Source: Folioceros fuciformis
Taxonomy: Eukaryota > Anthocerotophyta > Anthocerotopsida > Anthocerotales
Direction: 5' to 3'
Length of the DNA stretch: 39,113 nt
Assembly: GCA_049999805.1 (NCBI GenBank)
Contig: JBNGIO010006002.1
Location: 106,769 to 145,881 of the forward strand
Position numbers and translations under genes: made by a program. Shown one piece after another: positions 1 to 10,968 of the stretch (positions within the stretch are counted from its first letter, which is position 1; each line of letters begins with the position of its first letter). The notes below the pieces were generated by a model that made no database searches, was not told the origin of the DNA, and saw only the letters and a program-made list of their open reading frames with translations.

Positions 1-77
1 AACCATACCACTATTAACCCTTTTTCAACCAAAACAAACTACTACCCCAAACTTTGGAGGTTCACAAGGTGGCTAGC

Positions 78-111
78 TCATAGGCTCTAATACCAAAGAT
101 GTTATGGGGCA
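78..111 (-). mobile_element. Copia-type LTR edge with primer-binding site
   Basis: Read on the minus strand, positions 95-78 give TGGTATTAGAGCCTATGA, one substitution from the initiator-tRNA-Met primer-binding site typical of plant Ty1/copia elements (TGGTATCAGAGCC). A few bases away, on the higher-coordinate side, the plus strand starts TGTTATGGGG at 100, as the end of an inverted LTR would (TG...CA rule). This suggests an LTR running rightwards from 100 and an internal region running left out of the window. I could not find the other LTR end, and no gag-pol reading frame lies inside the window. Confidence 0.45.
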
Positions 112-960
112 GCTCTGGATTCCAACTTTGGGAAAATAGACATTCTCTTCATGTTCGGATTCGCTACAAATACATGTGTGTGAGCAATGCCAAGAAGGTT
201 GTGCCTGCCCGCTTAACTACCCTACTTCTTGGGATTCTACTGGTATAAGAATTTTTAGTTATCTGGATATCCTGTATACTAGCATTTACCTATTTAATTA
301 GTATCTGTTTAATTATTTCGTATATGGAATCTAGTGTATGTGAGCTACAAAGGAAAACTTGTGTATGTTTCAAAGAGTATGTGTGTGGCAAAGAAATCCT
401 AAAACAAAAGTTCCCATTGAAATACTTATATACTATGTCATCAAGTTCATACTTCCAAGTACCATCCAGTATATCAATATGAACTTTTGATATTCGTTTT
501 TTTATCAATTAAGAATACGATATGAGTGGAACATGAGATAAATATAATACATAGAATAAAAATACATATATAAGAATCTAAAAAATATATCCATATATTA
601 TACTTATATATATAAATATTAAATATATTCATTTTATTTAAGATTAAGGAAACTCAAAATTCTTCTAGAATAGGAGTGGATTAATACCAAAAGTGTAATG
701 GAAATGCTTAAAGTTTAGTCGGAATAAGAAATCTTATCACTTAAATTAACACAGAAAAAATTCTATATTTTTTTATATAATAATCATATATCTAAATTTA
801 TTAATTTTAATTAATATATATCTGGCTCCTAACAGCGGTGCTTACCATTTGAGCCTCCTCCAGCGCATTAATAATATATCTGGGCCCTTTTGGCTAGGAA
901 ATAGCTAGATAGGAAACATTCTAATACACACCTCTGGTTTAGTTGACTTTAGGTGACGGT
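112..960. other. AT-rich intergenic stretch, no gene seen
   Basis: Very AT-rich between about 530 and 820, with runs of TATA and ATATAT. Part of the left end (112 to perhaps 300) may be the LTR suggested by the primer-binding site at 78-95. A 72-residue minus-strand open frame at 290-508 has no recognisable motif and lies in biased sequence, so I do not call it a gene. The last 100 bp may hold the FCF2 promoter and leader; I see no clear TATA box at a fixed distance. Confidence 0.5.
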
Positions 961-1051
961 TTCAGGTTATGACGTCTATATTTGTCAATAAGGAGGTTGA
1001 GACCTTGATTCTCCAATGTCTTGGAGGAATTGGCCAGCTCTGTAGCACGCG

Positions 1052-2068
1052 ATGGGGTCGCTGGAGGTTGTGTGGAGGCCTGATACTGGTCTACCAATTG
1101 CGGAGGCTTCCACGAGCGGCGGTGGACGGTGGGAGGATAGGCTGCTGCAGGGATCGGCAGGCTGGTCGAAGAAGAAGGAGCTGGAAGACTATGTAACCCT
1201 GGAACCACTGGCTCCTATCTTGAAGGATGTTCGTGTGAAGCGGAAGGAGATCAGCAGCAAGGATTGGTAGGTTTGGGAAGCTGGTTGTAACGGGATAAGG
1301 TTGAGATGAGGTTTGCCAAGCGTGTATTTTTTGACCAATTCGCGTGGTGCTCGACGCAGGGCTGATGTGCCAGCACCGATCATGACTCCCGAGCTGAAGA
1401 AGGAGATCGAGTTGGTTCGGGTGAGTGAGTAGTCTTGCGTCCCTGGTTTGTGTGCTGCAGAGCAGAGGATGGTGGATTTAGCTGAACCTGTGTGCCTCCG
1501 GCTTTGGTTTCGCAGCTGAGGAATGTGATGGATCCGAAGCGGCATTACAAAGCTCCGGACTCCAAGGCTTTTCCGCAGAAGTTTCAGGTATTGGTTCTGC
1601 TACTGGTGCAGCGTATTGTGTCTTTTTTGGAGTGAAGCTTTTTTGAGGCGGGGGTTTGTTTTGGAGTTTTGTGTTCTGATTGCGAAGTCCTGGATGTGGC
1701 AGATTGGGACAGTGATCGTAGGACCGGCTGACTTCTATTCGGCAAGGCTGACGAAACGGGAACAGAGGGCCTCTTTTGCCGATGAATTGCTTGCTGATTC
1801 TTCATTGCGATCCTTCAGGTTCGTGCGTGTATGGCCTTTTGAGCAAGCAGCAAGGCAGGCTAGGTATTGGCGGGGTTGGAATGGAGTTTATGGCTTTTTG
1901 CTGCCCGTTGTTAGTTAGCTAGCTGTGTCTTACGAGCCACGTTGTGTTTCCATTCTTTGAACCAGAAAGCGGAAGTATGAGGAGATCCAGGTCCAAAAGC
2001 AGGCTGGAAAGAAGAACTTCGTGAAGCAAAAAGCTGCTAGGCGAAAAAAGTCTTGGGCCAAGTTTTGA
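1052..2068 (+). CDS. FCF2: rRNA-processing protein FCF2 (Fcf2 domain), five exons
   Basis: Five exons: 1052-1266, 1360-1420, 1516-1587, 1703-1818 and 1966-2068. All introns are GT-AG and the phases are consistent, giving 188 residues. The product matches the Fcf2 pre-rRNA processing family (yeast Fcf2, human DNTTIP2 C-terminus). These are nucleolar proteins of the small-subunit processome needed for early 18S rRNA cleavages. Visible motifs are KDWADVPAP and MTPELKKEIELVR in exons 1-2, RNVMDPKRHYK in exon 3, GPADFYSARLTKREQ and DELLADSSLR in exon 4, and KRKYEEIQ with a Lys/Arg-rich tail in exon 5. The length fits plant homologues of about 200 residues. Exon 1 codes a variable N-terminus; the ATG at 1052 is the first in frame in that exon, but an extra upstream exon cannot be excluded. 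The gene looks intact. Confidence 0.9.
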
Positions 2069-3065
2069 GTCACGTTGCTCGCGCAAGAGTAGATCGTAGT
2101 GTCTAGAGGCGTGGGGATCAGAGATGAGATGAATACGGCTCGAAAATTAGGGTGGAGTCAGCTCAATTTGTGTAGGTCGAGAAAGTCGGAAGTAAATTGA
2201 AGTAGAGACGAAATTGAGCGTTCACGCCTGGATAGCGATCGATTAGGGTACGAAAGCGTTTTGATTTTTTGTCCAGCAACCGATGAGAAGCAAGTGTGTC
2301 TGCATGGTTTCAAAACCGTGTGCCAACGTGAGAAGCAAGCTCGTCTACATGGTTGCACTTCGTGCGCCCAGCTAGGATGAAGGTGAGAGAGCTGCTTCGG
2401 GGATTGCGAAGATGGCAGGAGGGAGGGAAGGCGGGAATGTTGTTTCGCTCTGAAGACAGCAGTAGCCATGCCTTGCACTTCAAGACCGAGCGCGGGAGCA
2501 AGACTAGCGGCTACCATGGCGGATTCCTGCTCCCGGTGCGGAAATCGGCTCCGTCTTCCTTTGACAGACCGTGGAAGTCAGACCTGGGTTTTGTTGCGGT
2601 CTCGTTCGGTAGAAATGGTATCGGGGTGCTTGGAGCTGGAGCTGCGGGCAGCCGCACCATGGTGCTTCCTGGAATGCAACGCTGGATTTTTGGCAAGAGT
2701 TCGGGGGAGGCAGTTCAGAGCTTCACCCGGTGGCCCGTGGGAGGCGGCAGGGATCTGATTCGCAAGAGCTCCGCTATGCATGGATTGCAGCGGTACATGC
2801 GGAGAACGATATACGGGCAAGCTTCCACTGCCCTTACTTACCTCTAGGGTAACAGCTCTTGTGACCTGCAAGGCCAGCCGGACGCGTCTGTAGTCTTCAT
2901 TATTGAGAACGGTTTGAAAATTTGCTCCGATTCTTGTGTTTGCATCTGACGCCCTTCTTTTCTCACCATGCTGGCTCACAGAAAGAGAACTTGCTGAGGT
3001 CTAGATTTCTCTCAGTACCATCAATTGATTCAAATTGCTTTGCTCCTCGGGATTGACACGTGCAG
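2069..3065 (+). other. Probable 5' exon region of the rhomboid gene, not resolved
   Basis: A 164-codon frame (2353-2847) contains a basic, Ser/Arg-rich stretch that could act as an organelle-targeting peptide, for example the segment MHGLQRYMRRTIYG near its end. It closes with a stop at 2845-2847, just before a good donor (AGG|GTAACA). Another frame reaches that donor in the phase needed to join the exon at 3066, but it has no ATG. The first exon or exons of the downstream rhomboid gene probably lie here. I cannot choose the frame from sequence alone. Confidence 0.35.
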
Positions 3066-4310
3066 AGGCGGGTCTGGTGAGCAAGCTGTATGGGGCTTGA
3101 TTGGTGCGAACGCGCTTGTATTCTTCCTGTGGCAGATGGGAAATAAACAATTTATGCTCAGGCATTTTCAGGTACTAAACTGTTGAAGGCGTTCTGTCGG
3201 ATCCCTGGATGATAAGGTGAAACTCAGTGACGCGCATCTAAGTCGATCGCGTGTTTGCAGGTCTCTTATGATGCATTGATGAGTGGTCACATCCACACAC
3301 TTGTAACCTGTGCTTTCAGCCAATCTTCCTTTTATCATCTCTTCGCCAACATGATTGGTCTCTACTTTTTTGGCACTGAGGTTGGATGTTTGATTCGTTG
3401 CTCTCTGAGCTACTGATGAAGTCAAGATAGTGATGCAGTCTTCTCACTGTTTCATCTGTTAACGTTCTGCTGAAGATCGCATATCTCTTCGGATCGAAGT
3501 ATCTGGTGGGACTGTATCTTGCGGGTGGCATAGGAGGTTCTTTAGGGCACTTGCTTTATTGGACTTACTACGTACCATGGGCTAAGGTACGAAGCAAAAT
3601 TCTTAATAGCGTTCCTATAGCACGCAAGGTATGTTGTGCGTGGTGTGGCTTTGGTACTTGTAGGTGAGCTTGTAACATCTTGTTGCGCCCGAACAGAGCA
3701 TTCCAAGGGCGTTCTACAATCCCAGCTATACCCCTGGTGCCATGGTAAGCTCAGGAGGTTTCCAATGTGCTCCCTTATGGAGGAGAGGTCACTTCTATGT
3801 CGACAAAGTCAAATGCTGGAGATACTTAGTTATCATGCAGAAAACATGAGTTGTGGTTTACAATGTCAGCGGTGAGTGTTGACAGGGCGCTAGTGGAGCT
3901 GTCAATGCCATTATCATCTTCAACGTCCTTCTGAATCCCACTAGGATCATCTACGTCAACTTCATCATTCCTGTCCCTGCCGCTTTCCTTGTGAGTTATC
4001 CGTGTGCGTTGTGCGCGTCTTACCAGACTGTTGTGGGTAGCTTTCCAAGCTTTCCTCTGGTGTGTAGGATACGTAGGTGCTGACACGGCGTTCGGCTTGC
4101 AGGGTATTTTTCTTATCGGGTCCGATTTATGTTCTGCAAGGAATGTGAGTCGAGACGATTCTGGTTCCCCGCTTCTTCTTCTTGGTTTCTCGAGCCTCAT
4201 TATCTAGCTGAACATGCTGTGGCGTGGTGAAACAGGAGTCTTCGGAGGCGAGTCATGCTGGCCACATTGGAGGTGCACTCGTTGGTGCTATGGCGTACTT
4301 ACTGATGTAG
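3066..4310 (+). CDS. Rhomboid intramembrane serine protease (5' end incomplete)
   Basis: Seven exons fit with consistent phases and GT-AG introns: 3066-3171, 3261-3380, 3476-3586, 3697-3744, 3886-3990, 4103-4144 and 4236-4310. The roughly 200 residues cover the whole rhomboid core. A first membrane segment (WGLIGANALVFFLW) is followed by the loop motif HIHTLVTCAFSQ and HLFANMIGLYFFG. Next come YLVGLYLAGGIGGSLG and the catalytic serine motif GASGAVNA. The protein ends IIPVPAAFLGIFLIG and HAGHIGGALVGAMAY, which holds the catalytic histidine. Rhomboids cut transmembrane substrates within the bilayer by a Ser-His dyad. The closest family by motif wording is the plant mitochondrial RBL12/PARL-like group, so a mitochondrial inner-membrane location is likely but inferred. 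The targeting peptide and first exon are unresolved (see 2069-3065). Both catalytic residues are present, so the protein should be active. Confidence 0.88.
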
Positions 4311-5034
4311 GGCAACATAAACATCCAGGCGCCAGAAAATATCGCGTTAGCTAGATGACTGGTCCTTGGATTTTCAGTGCTGGGATGAGCTTTGCCACTG
4401 CAGAACGTAGTAGCGGACAAGGTGAACCCAGGAGGATCTGTCTGTGGGAAGTCACCTGGATTATGTGAGCTGTTGGTAGTACGACCTGCCATGCTCGCTC
4501 GCATTGCCCGACAATCGGGACTTTTTGATACAAGGCAACGCTTCGTGTTCTTACTCCGTGTTCTGCATGCCTTTACTCCTCTTCTGGTGCCACGTTGTAC
4601 GAGCATATATGTTTCATGTAGCTTTCAGACTGTGTTTTACCGCCCTGATCATTGGGCTTATAGATGGCCATACGTTTTTTCCGGTCTCATAGATTGGCTT
4701 CGTTTTAACGTATTTGTTTTAACCCTAAACCCTAATTGTAGCAAGGACATGTCGCACAGCGGCTGCACTACGGCGACCTCTTCACCGGCGTTCAGCTCAT
4801 ATTCACTGATGGGTTAAGTCGAATAGGTAGTCAGTCGTCTTTTGTCGTTCCGAGCGGAGATGATTTTCTTACTCTCATCCTGGATTCGGACGAGGCATGG
4901 CTTCGTAGAGCGTGCTGACGCGAATTCTAGGAAGAGCCCCTGCCGACATGACCTTCCGAAACAAAGCGTTGGCAAACAACAAGCTTGTGAGATGCGTCAC
5001 TTCCTGAAGAAATCGAGGCCCTCCAACAGAAGGT
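4311..5034. other. 3' flank of rhomboid gene and 5' flank of PPR pseudogene
   Basis: No convincing gene. Several short open frames (for example 4392-4817 and 4842-5141) show no family motif. The second ends in Arg/Ser-rich codons in a frame different from the PPR repeats and could be a decayed targeting sequence. A telomere-like word lies at 4717-4736. Confidence 0.45.
4717..4736 (+). promoter_or_regulatory. Telo-box-like motif (AACCCTAAACCCTAA)
   Basis: Two consecutive AAACCCTA-type units lie about 320 bp before the PPR reading frame. In plants, telo-boxes (AAACCCTAA) in promoters are known to be bound by telobox-binding Myb proteins and are common upstream of ribosomal and translation-related genes. 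Here it may be the old promoter of the PPR gene or simply a short interstitial telomeric insertion; the sequence does not decide. Confidence 0.35.
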
Positions 5035-8000
5035 TTGGCAGGGGAGGGATGTCCAGGCGAGGGTCCGGGTCTGCAGCTGTTGCGGGAGCTCTGGGAGGGC
5101 GTCTGCCAGAAAAACGGCTACGAGCCAGCTCTGGCGGATAATTCTTCCCTTCGCAGGCCTACAGGACTCGAAATTGGGGTAACGGCTGAAATTGTGAGCA
5201 ACCTATGTGTTGAGGGATGTGTCAAGGAGGCTGCGGAGGCTTTGGGAGTTTTGGTGCAGACAGGGTTTTCTATCTCCAAGTCTCTTCTTTGTACAGTCCT
5301 GGAGAACTGTGTGACCCGAAAGGATCTTGTTTCAGGGCGCAGAGTGCATGCTTTGACAGTGAAAAAGGGGTGCCAGCGGGACACCTTCCTGGGCACTCAC
5401 CTCCTGCGAATGTACGCTTGTCATGGCAGGTTGCAAGACGCCATGGATGTGTTTGCCGAGTTTCCCTACCCAGATGCCTTCATGTGGTCTGCCAATACCT
5501 TCTCATGTTAAACACGGTCAAGACAAGCAGGCCATACAACTGTGTCATCGGATGCGGAAGACTGGTGTGAAGCCGGATGGCCATGTTTTTGCGGCAGCTT
5601 TTCAGGCTTGCTCCAAGGCCTCCGACTCGAAAGCTGGGCAGCAGGTGCATGCTGACTTGTTGGCCAGTGGTGTTGAGCCTCATTTGTTTGTTTGCACTTG
5701 CTTGGTGGACATGAACTCAAAGTGTGGCAGCTTGGAAGATGCTGAGAGAGTGTTTGACAAACTTTGTAGAAAAGATGCGGTGACGTGGACTGCTCTGATT
5801 GCAGGATATTCCCAGCAAGGGAGGGGCCAGGAAGCCCTTCGGGTTTACAGTGCCATGCAAGAAGAAGGCCTGGCTGTTCCAAATTCCGTAACATTTGTGT
5901 GCCACCTGCAGGCATGTGCAAGTGTGGGACCCCGGCCTTGGAGGTCGGGAAGAAGCTTCATGCACAAATCAAAGAGCATGGACATCAGGCTGATGTGTTC
6001 GTAGCCAACAGTTTGGTGAACATGTATGCAAAGTGTGGCAGTCTAGATGATGCTTTTAGTGCGTTTGATGGACTTGATCACAAAGATGTGGTGACGTGGA
6101 ATTCCATGATAGCTGGGTGTTGCCATCAGGGAAACGGACAGAAAGCCATTCTGCTCTACGATGCAATGAAAGAAGAAGGCGAGGCCATTCCAGATGCGGT
6201 AACATATTCGTGCCTGCTGCAGGCATGTGCACTTGTGGGTATCCCCGCTTTGGAGAAGGGGAGCAGCTTCATGAGGAAATTAGACAAAGAGGGCACCGAA
6301 CTGATGTGTATGTGGCCAGCAGTTTGGTTAACATGTATGCGAAGTGTGGCAACCTAGAGGAGGCACAGAGAGTGTTTGACGGATTTGTTAAAAAAGAGGT
6401 GGTGACATGGACTGCTCTAATTGCAGGATATTGTCAACAGGGCTTGGGGGAGCAAGCACTTGGTCTCTATGATGTTATGCAGGAAGAAGGTGTTGCTGTA
6501 CCGGATTCTGTGACACTTTCTTGCCTGCTGCAGGGCTGTGCAAGTGTGGGCCCGTCAGCTCTTGAGAAGGGGAAGGATCTCCACGCGCAATTCGGAGGAC
6601 AACATACTGATGTGTTTGTGTGGAACAATTTAGTCAAACATGTATGCAAAGTGTGGCAGTTTGGAGGATGCCCAAAGAGTGTTTGATGGACGTGCAGAAA
6701 AGGATGTGGTGACGTGGAATGCTATTATAGCAGGGTATTCCCAGCAAGGCATGGGCCAGCAGGCCATTCGTGTTTGTAGTGCTATGCAAGAAGAATGTAT
6801 CACTGTACCAAATGCCGTGACATTTGCATGCCTCCTGCAGGCATGTGCAAGTGTAGGTGCATCAGCTTTGGAGAAAGGGAGGCAGCTTAACATGCAGATT
6901 GTAGAACATGGGCTTCGAGGTGATGTACTTTTAGCGAACAGTTTGGTGAACATGTATGCAAAGTGCGGCAGCTTGGAAGATGCTGACAGGGTGTTTGCAG
7001 AACTCGGTCAAAAGGATGTGGTGACGTGGACTGCTCTAGTTGCGGGTTATGCCCAACAGGGCTTGGGTGAGGAAGCCCTTCATGTCTACAGCGCTATGCA
7101 GAGGGAAGGTTTGTCCGTACCCAATTCTGTGACATGTGTGCCTCCTCCATGCATGTGCAAATGTGGGGATCCCTGCCCTGGAGACAGGGAAACAGCTCCG
7201 TTCTCACATTGGAGAAGAAGGACATCAAGCGGATGTGCTCATAGCCAACAGCTTGGTGAACATGTGTGCAAAGTGTGGTAGCCTACAGGATGCTAAGAGA
7301 GTCTTTGAGGGACTTGGTTAGAAAGATGTGGTTACATGGAATGCCATGATAGCAGGGTGTTCCCAACAGGGGATCGGGCAGGAAGCTCTTCGTTTGTACA
7401 CTCGGATGCAAGAGGAAGGCATGGCTGACCCTAATTCTGTGACCTTTGTTTGCCTCCTGCAGGCATGTGCAGGTGTTGGGATCCCAGCTTTGGAGAAAGG
7501 GAAGCAGCTTCATGAGCAAATCAAAGAACAAGGACTTGAAGCTGATGTCTTTTGTGGCCAACAGTCTGGTAAGCATGTATGCAAAGTGTGGGAACCTTGA
7601 GGCTGCAAGGATGGTGTTTGATACGCTTGATCCAAAAGATGTGGTGACGTGGAATGCAATGATAGTAGCATATTCCCAGCAGGGCATGGGGCAGGAAGCT
7701 TTTGACCTTTACAGCAATATGCAGGGAGTAGACATCACTGCACCCGATTCTGTGACGTTTGTGTGCGTCCTGCAGGCTTGTGCAAGTATGGGGAGCCCAG
7801 CTTTGGAGAATGGAAGGCGGCGTCATGCACAAATTGGAGAGTTCGGAACTGAAACTGATGTGTTTGTAGCTAATAGTCTGGTAAACATGTTCGCAAAATG
7901 TAGCAGCTTAGGGGATGCTCAGAGAGTGTTTGAAGTGCTTGGCCAGAAAGATGCGGTGACTTGGAATGTGATGATAGCAGGTTATTCTGAGCAGGGCATG

Positions 8001-8857
8001 GGCCAGGAGGCCCTGCATCTCTACTGTGGAATGCAAAAATAGGGCGTTATTGTGCCTGATGTGGTGACATTTGTTTGCCTCCTGCAGTCATGTGTAGATG
8101 TGGCAGCTCTGCATCTGGGAAGGGATGTACATGCACAAATTGAAGAACAAGGGCTTCAAGCTGATATGTTTGTGGCAAGCTGTTTGATAAACATGTATGG
8201 AAAGTCTGCGAGCATGGTCGACGTGCAGCAGGTGTTTGATGAGTTGTCCCAAAGGGATGTTGTTGCTTGGAATGCGCTGACAGCAGGCTACACCTGTCAA
8301 GGAGACAGTGAAGGGGTCTTTGACTTGGTGCAGAGAATGAGAGAGAGGATGGCATACAGCCAGTTGGCGTCACCTTCCTTAGTGTACTGACAGTATGCAG
8401 TCATGCGGGCATGGTAACCGAAGGACGGGAATACTTTGAGGCTATGAGCAAGTACTATGAGATCGCCCCTGCCAAGGAGCACTACACGTGCATGGTGGAT
8501 CTTCTGGGCCGAGCAGGCCAACTGGACGAGGCACTAGATCTTATCAGGAGCATGCCTTTGCTGCCCAATGTTCCAGTTCGGCATTCTCTTTTGGGTGCCT
8601 GTCGAAAGTGGAGCAACGTGGAGATGGGTTGTCATGCTTTCAACGAAGCAATAAAGTTGGACCAAAAAGATGCAGCGGCGTATGTGTTAATGTCAAACAT
8701 GTACACCGGTACCCAGATGTGGGAGCAGGCGCAGAAGATGCGTGACAGGAGAGTGAGGTGCAGGGCACGTAAGCAACCAGGTCAGAGCTGGTGGACAGGT
8801 GTGGACGGGCAGGTGCACAGCTTTTTGGTCGGAAATGAGACGCAGCCCAAGAGGTGA
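5035..8857 (+). pseudogene. PLS-class PPR gene, broken by frameshifts and stops
   Basis: The reading frame of a long PLS-type PPR protein is shattered. Coding similarity passes between frames near 5495, 5928, 6263, 6632, 7130, 7550 and 8350, and stops interrupt it at 7319-7321 and 8040-8042. Repeats of about 101 codons are plain, with motifs such as KDVVTWNAMIAGYSQQG, LVNMYAKCGSLEDA and VTFVCLLQACA. The C-terminus has E-type motifs (EHYTCMVDLLGRAGQLDEA) and an E2-type end (PGQSWWTGVDGQVHSF), stopping at 8855-8857 without a DYW domain. Intact relatives bind organelle RNA one base per repeat and guide C-to-U editing. The intact paralogue is at 32817-37217; similarity continues past the stop to about 9350. 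The start at 5035 is a TTG-led frame, and no good ATG was found. Neighbouring genes are clean, so sequencing error is an unlikely cause. Confidence 0.88.
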
Positions 8858-9350
8858 CAAAGGAAGAGACAGGTAAATATTGTATGATGTGATGTGGGGT
8901 TTATGTTGATTGTCAAAAGGCCACGAAGGGATGCAAATAGGGTGTCCAGGGAAAGAAAACGTCCGCGTGATGGGTCCGCATTACAGCACTTGAAGTAGCG
9001 ATCATGGCCGTGTATCAAGTAATTCCTCCTTCGGACAGCAGAGGCCAGGCGAGAGAGCACTTTCAAGCTGGTGGGCCCCTGTCTTGTTCCCAAGCGGAGC
9101 AAATTCAGATTTCCGCCTGAGAACAAGACAGGGCCCTGCCAACTTGGAAGGACGTTACAGGGATCAGGGTGGAAAGTTTCAACAGTTCTTACAGGCCCAG
9201 GGCAGTGTGATATCTGCCGAGTATCCCACCTCCCGTGACCTGTACGTGAATGCTTGCCGCACCTGATTGATTTCAGTCCCAGGTCCAAGCCACAAAACCC
9301 TACCTGGGGGTCAATCGTGATCCGATGGAAAGAACGGGATGCTAGAGGTG
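8858..9350 (+). repeat. Duplicated 3' flank of the PPR gene
   Basis: Non-coding sequence that matches 37110-37540 downstream of the intact PPR gene. Shared words include GTCCAGGGAAAGAA, CAGCACTT-AAGT-G--GATCATGGCCG and GCACCTGAT-GATTTCAGTCC in the same order. It marks the right edge of the PPR duplication. Confidence 0.7.
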
Positions 9351-10344
9351 TTATTATACAGATTCAGACTGGCTCTACAACGAGCGAACCGACGGCAACA
9401 CTGAGTGGATTGACGAGGGGAAAATGGACTGTACGTGTAAGCCCTGGAAGGGCTGTACCCAAGAGGCCTCGAAAATTGGGAGCTACTAGGCTGTTTGGCA
9501 CTCCAAGATGGGAGGGTCAGCGGGGATCAGCGGCCAAGACAGCCCGGAATATGGCCCCCCTGCCAATGTCTCACGTCTAAATATTCAGCTGGGAACTCAG
9601 ATACGGAAAGCAATCTTGGCTCTCCACAGGTTGATCTACTGAGCAGTGCTACCTTCCAAGTTTCAGTTGGCTATAGTTTTCCATTTTGAAAATGAAAGAT
9701 CGTCATGATGATCACCTAAGAGTGTGCAGTCCGTATGTACCTGCTCCAGGTATGTCTTTCATAATCTTATTGCTTGTTGATTAATTGGCTTTAAGGGACG
9801 GCAGTTTTCTGGATACGCTGAACGCGAGCAACATCGAAGGAACTGCAGCTCCAGTCGTAGCGAACAAAGAAGAGAAGCAGTGGTTGCCCGATCTTAAAGG
9901 GGTCGCAAAAATCGCAAATGCTTGGTGGTTCACCGCGTCGTTGACTGCCGGTGACTGGATCGTCAAATCTGCGATGGCGTAGGCAACAGTACAAGTGTGG
10001 AGGTGTAGACCGTTACTGTAGCTTGGAAACGCTTTCCTCTGGAAACGAGTGGAAACAGGATCAGGATCAGGATCACAGCCTCCCATTGGTGTGCCACCAT
10101 CAATGGGGAACAGTCCATTGTTTTATTCCTTGTAACGCACTCAAGCCAAAGCGAATTCGGTGGGGCAACTAGACTACGTGTCCCAGGGAGGTGACAATGA
10201 AGGGGGGCCAGTCCTTGCAGTCACCGCTCTGCTTTGTACCTCGTCCTTTGCATCTTGCACAAGCAACTGGACGGTGCAGATCTGCGTGGCCCATCAGCTG
10301 GGGAGAGGAATTTGCCCAGCGTCAGGCTTTCTCAGTCTCAGGCG
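9351..10344. other. Intergenic region upstream of the ARF-like gene
   Basis: No recognisable gene. A 65-codon frame at 9785-9982 begins with TTG and has no family motif. A small direct repeat (GGATCAG units, 10059-10076) is the only local structure. The last few hundred bases probably include the promoter and leader of the ARF-like gene. Confidence 0.4.
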
Positions 10345-10968
10345 ATGGGCAACCTCCTGGCTCGGCTCTTGGAGAGCATTCCCTGGGGCCACCGTGACAT
10401 GCGAATTCTCATGGTGGGACTGGACGGTGCCGGTAAGAACTGGCCGGCCCAGCCTGCTGCATTTGCTGCAATGTAACGTTCTTGGTACTGTCACTACCGC
10501 ACGCATTCGAGCGTGGTGTGTATGATACCGCCTCGTGTTGCAGGAAAGACGACATTGCTGTACAAGCTGAAATTGGGGGACACGGTGAGCACCGTGCCCA
10601 CCATCGGCTTCAATGTGGAGACACTGCAGTACAGGAACGTGAGCTTCACGGTGTGGGGCATCGGGGGACAGGAGAAGCTCCGCAAGCTGTGGCGATTCTA
10701 CTTCGAGAACTCTGAGGGCCTTATTTTCGTAGTGGACAGCAACGATACGGAGCGAATTCTGGAAGCTCGGGACGAGCTTCACAGCCTCATGAATGACCCG
10801 GAGCTCCAGAATGTGAAGCTCCTGGTGTTGGCCAACAAATGCGACCTGCCCAACGCCATGAGCGCAAGCCAAATAGCTGAGAAATTGGTGCTCTCTTCTT
10901 TTCGCCACCGAGTCTGGTTTCTCCAAAGCTGCTGCGCTGGTCGGGAGAGGGCCTGTACGAGGGCCTAG
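10345..10968 (+). CDS. ARF-family small GTPase, C-terminus frameshifted
   Basis: Exon 1 is 10345-10432, the intron is 10433-10543 (GT-AG), and exon 2 runs from 10544. The product begins MGN, offering the N-myristoylation glycine of ARF proteins. The P-loop GLDGAGKT is rebuilt across the intron, followed by switch I ([12 protein letters not shown]), the G4 motif NKCD and [10 protein letters not shown]. ARFs recruit vesicle coats to Golgi membranes when GTP-bound. Two oddities stand out. The switch II motif reads WGIGGQ where ARFs have WDVGGQ, losing the Asp that helps coordinate Mg through water. After SCCA (10936) the frame shifts: the expected ending ([18 protein letters not shown], stop at 10995-10997) lies in another frame, so the protein ends on an unrelated tail at 10966-10968. 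It is either a decaying copy or an ARF-like protein of changed function. Confidence 0.75.

Noticed and set aside
2353-2847. 164-codon frame treated as a separate gene
   Set aside because: No family motif. Its position and basic composition fit the 5' end of the rhomboid gene better, and its stop does not fit a clean splice.
9785-9982. 65-codon frame upstream of the ARF-like gene
   Set aside because: Starts with TTG, no motif, and no similarity to an ARF 5' exon.
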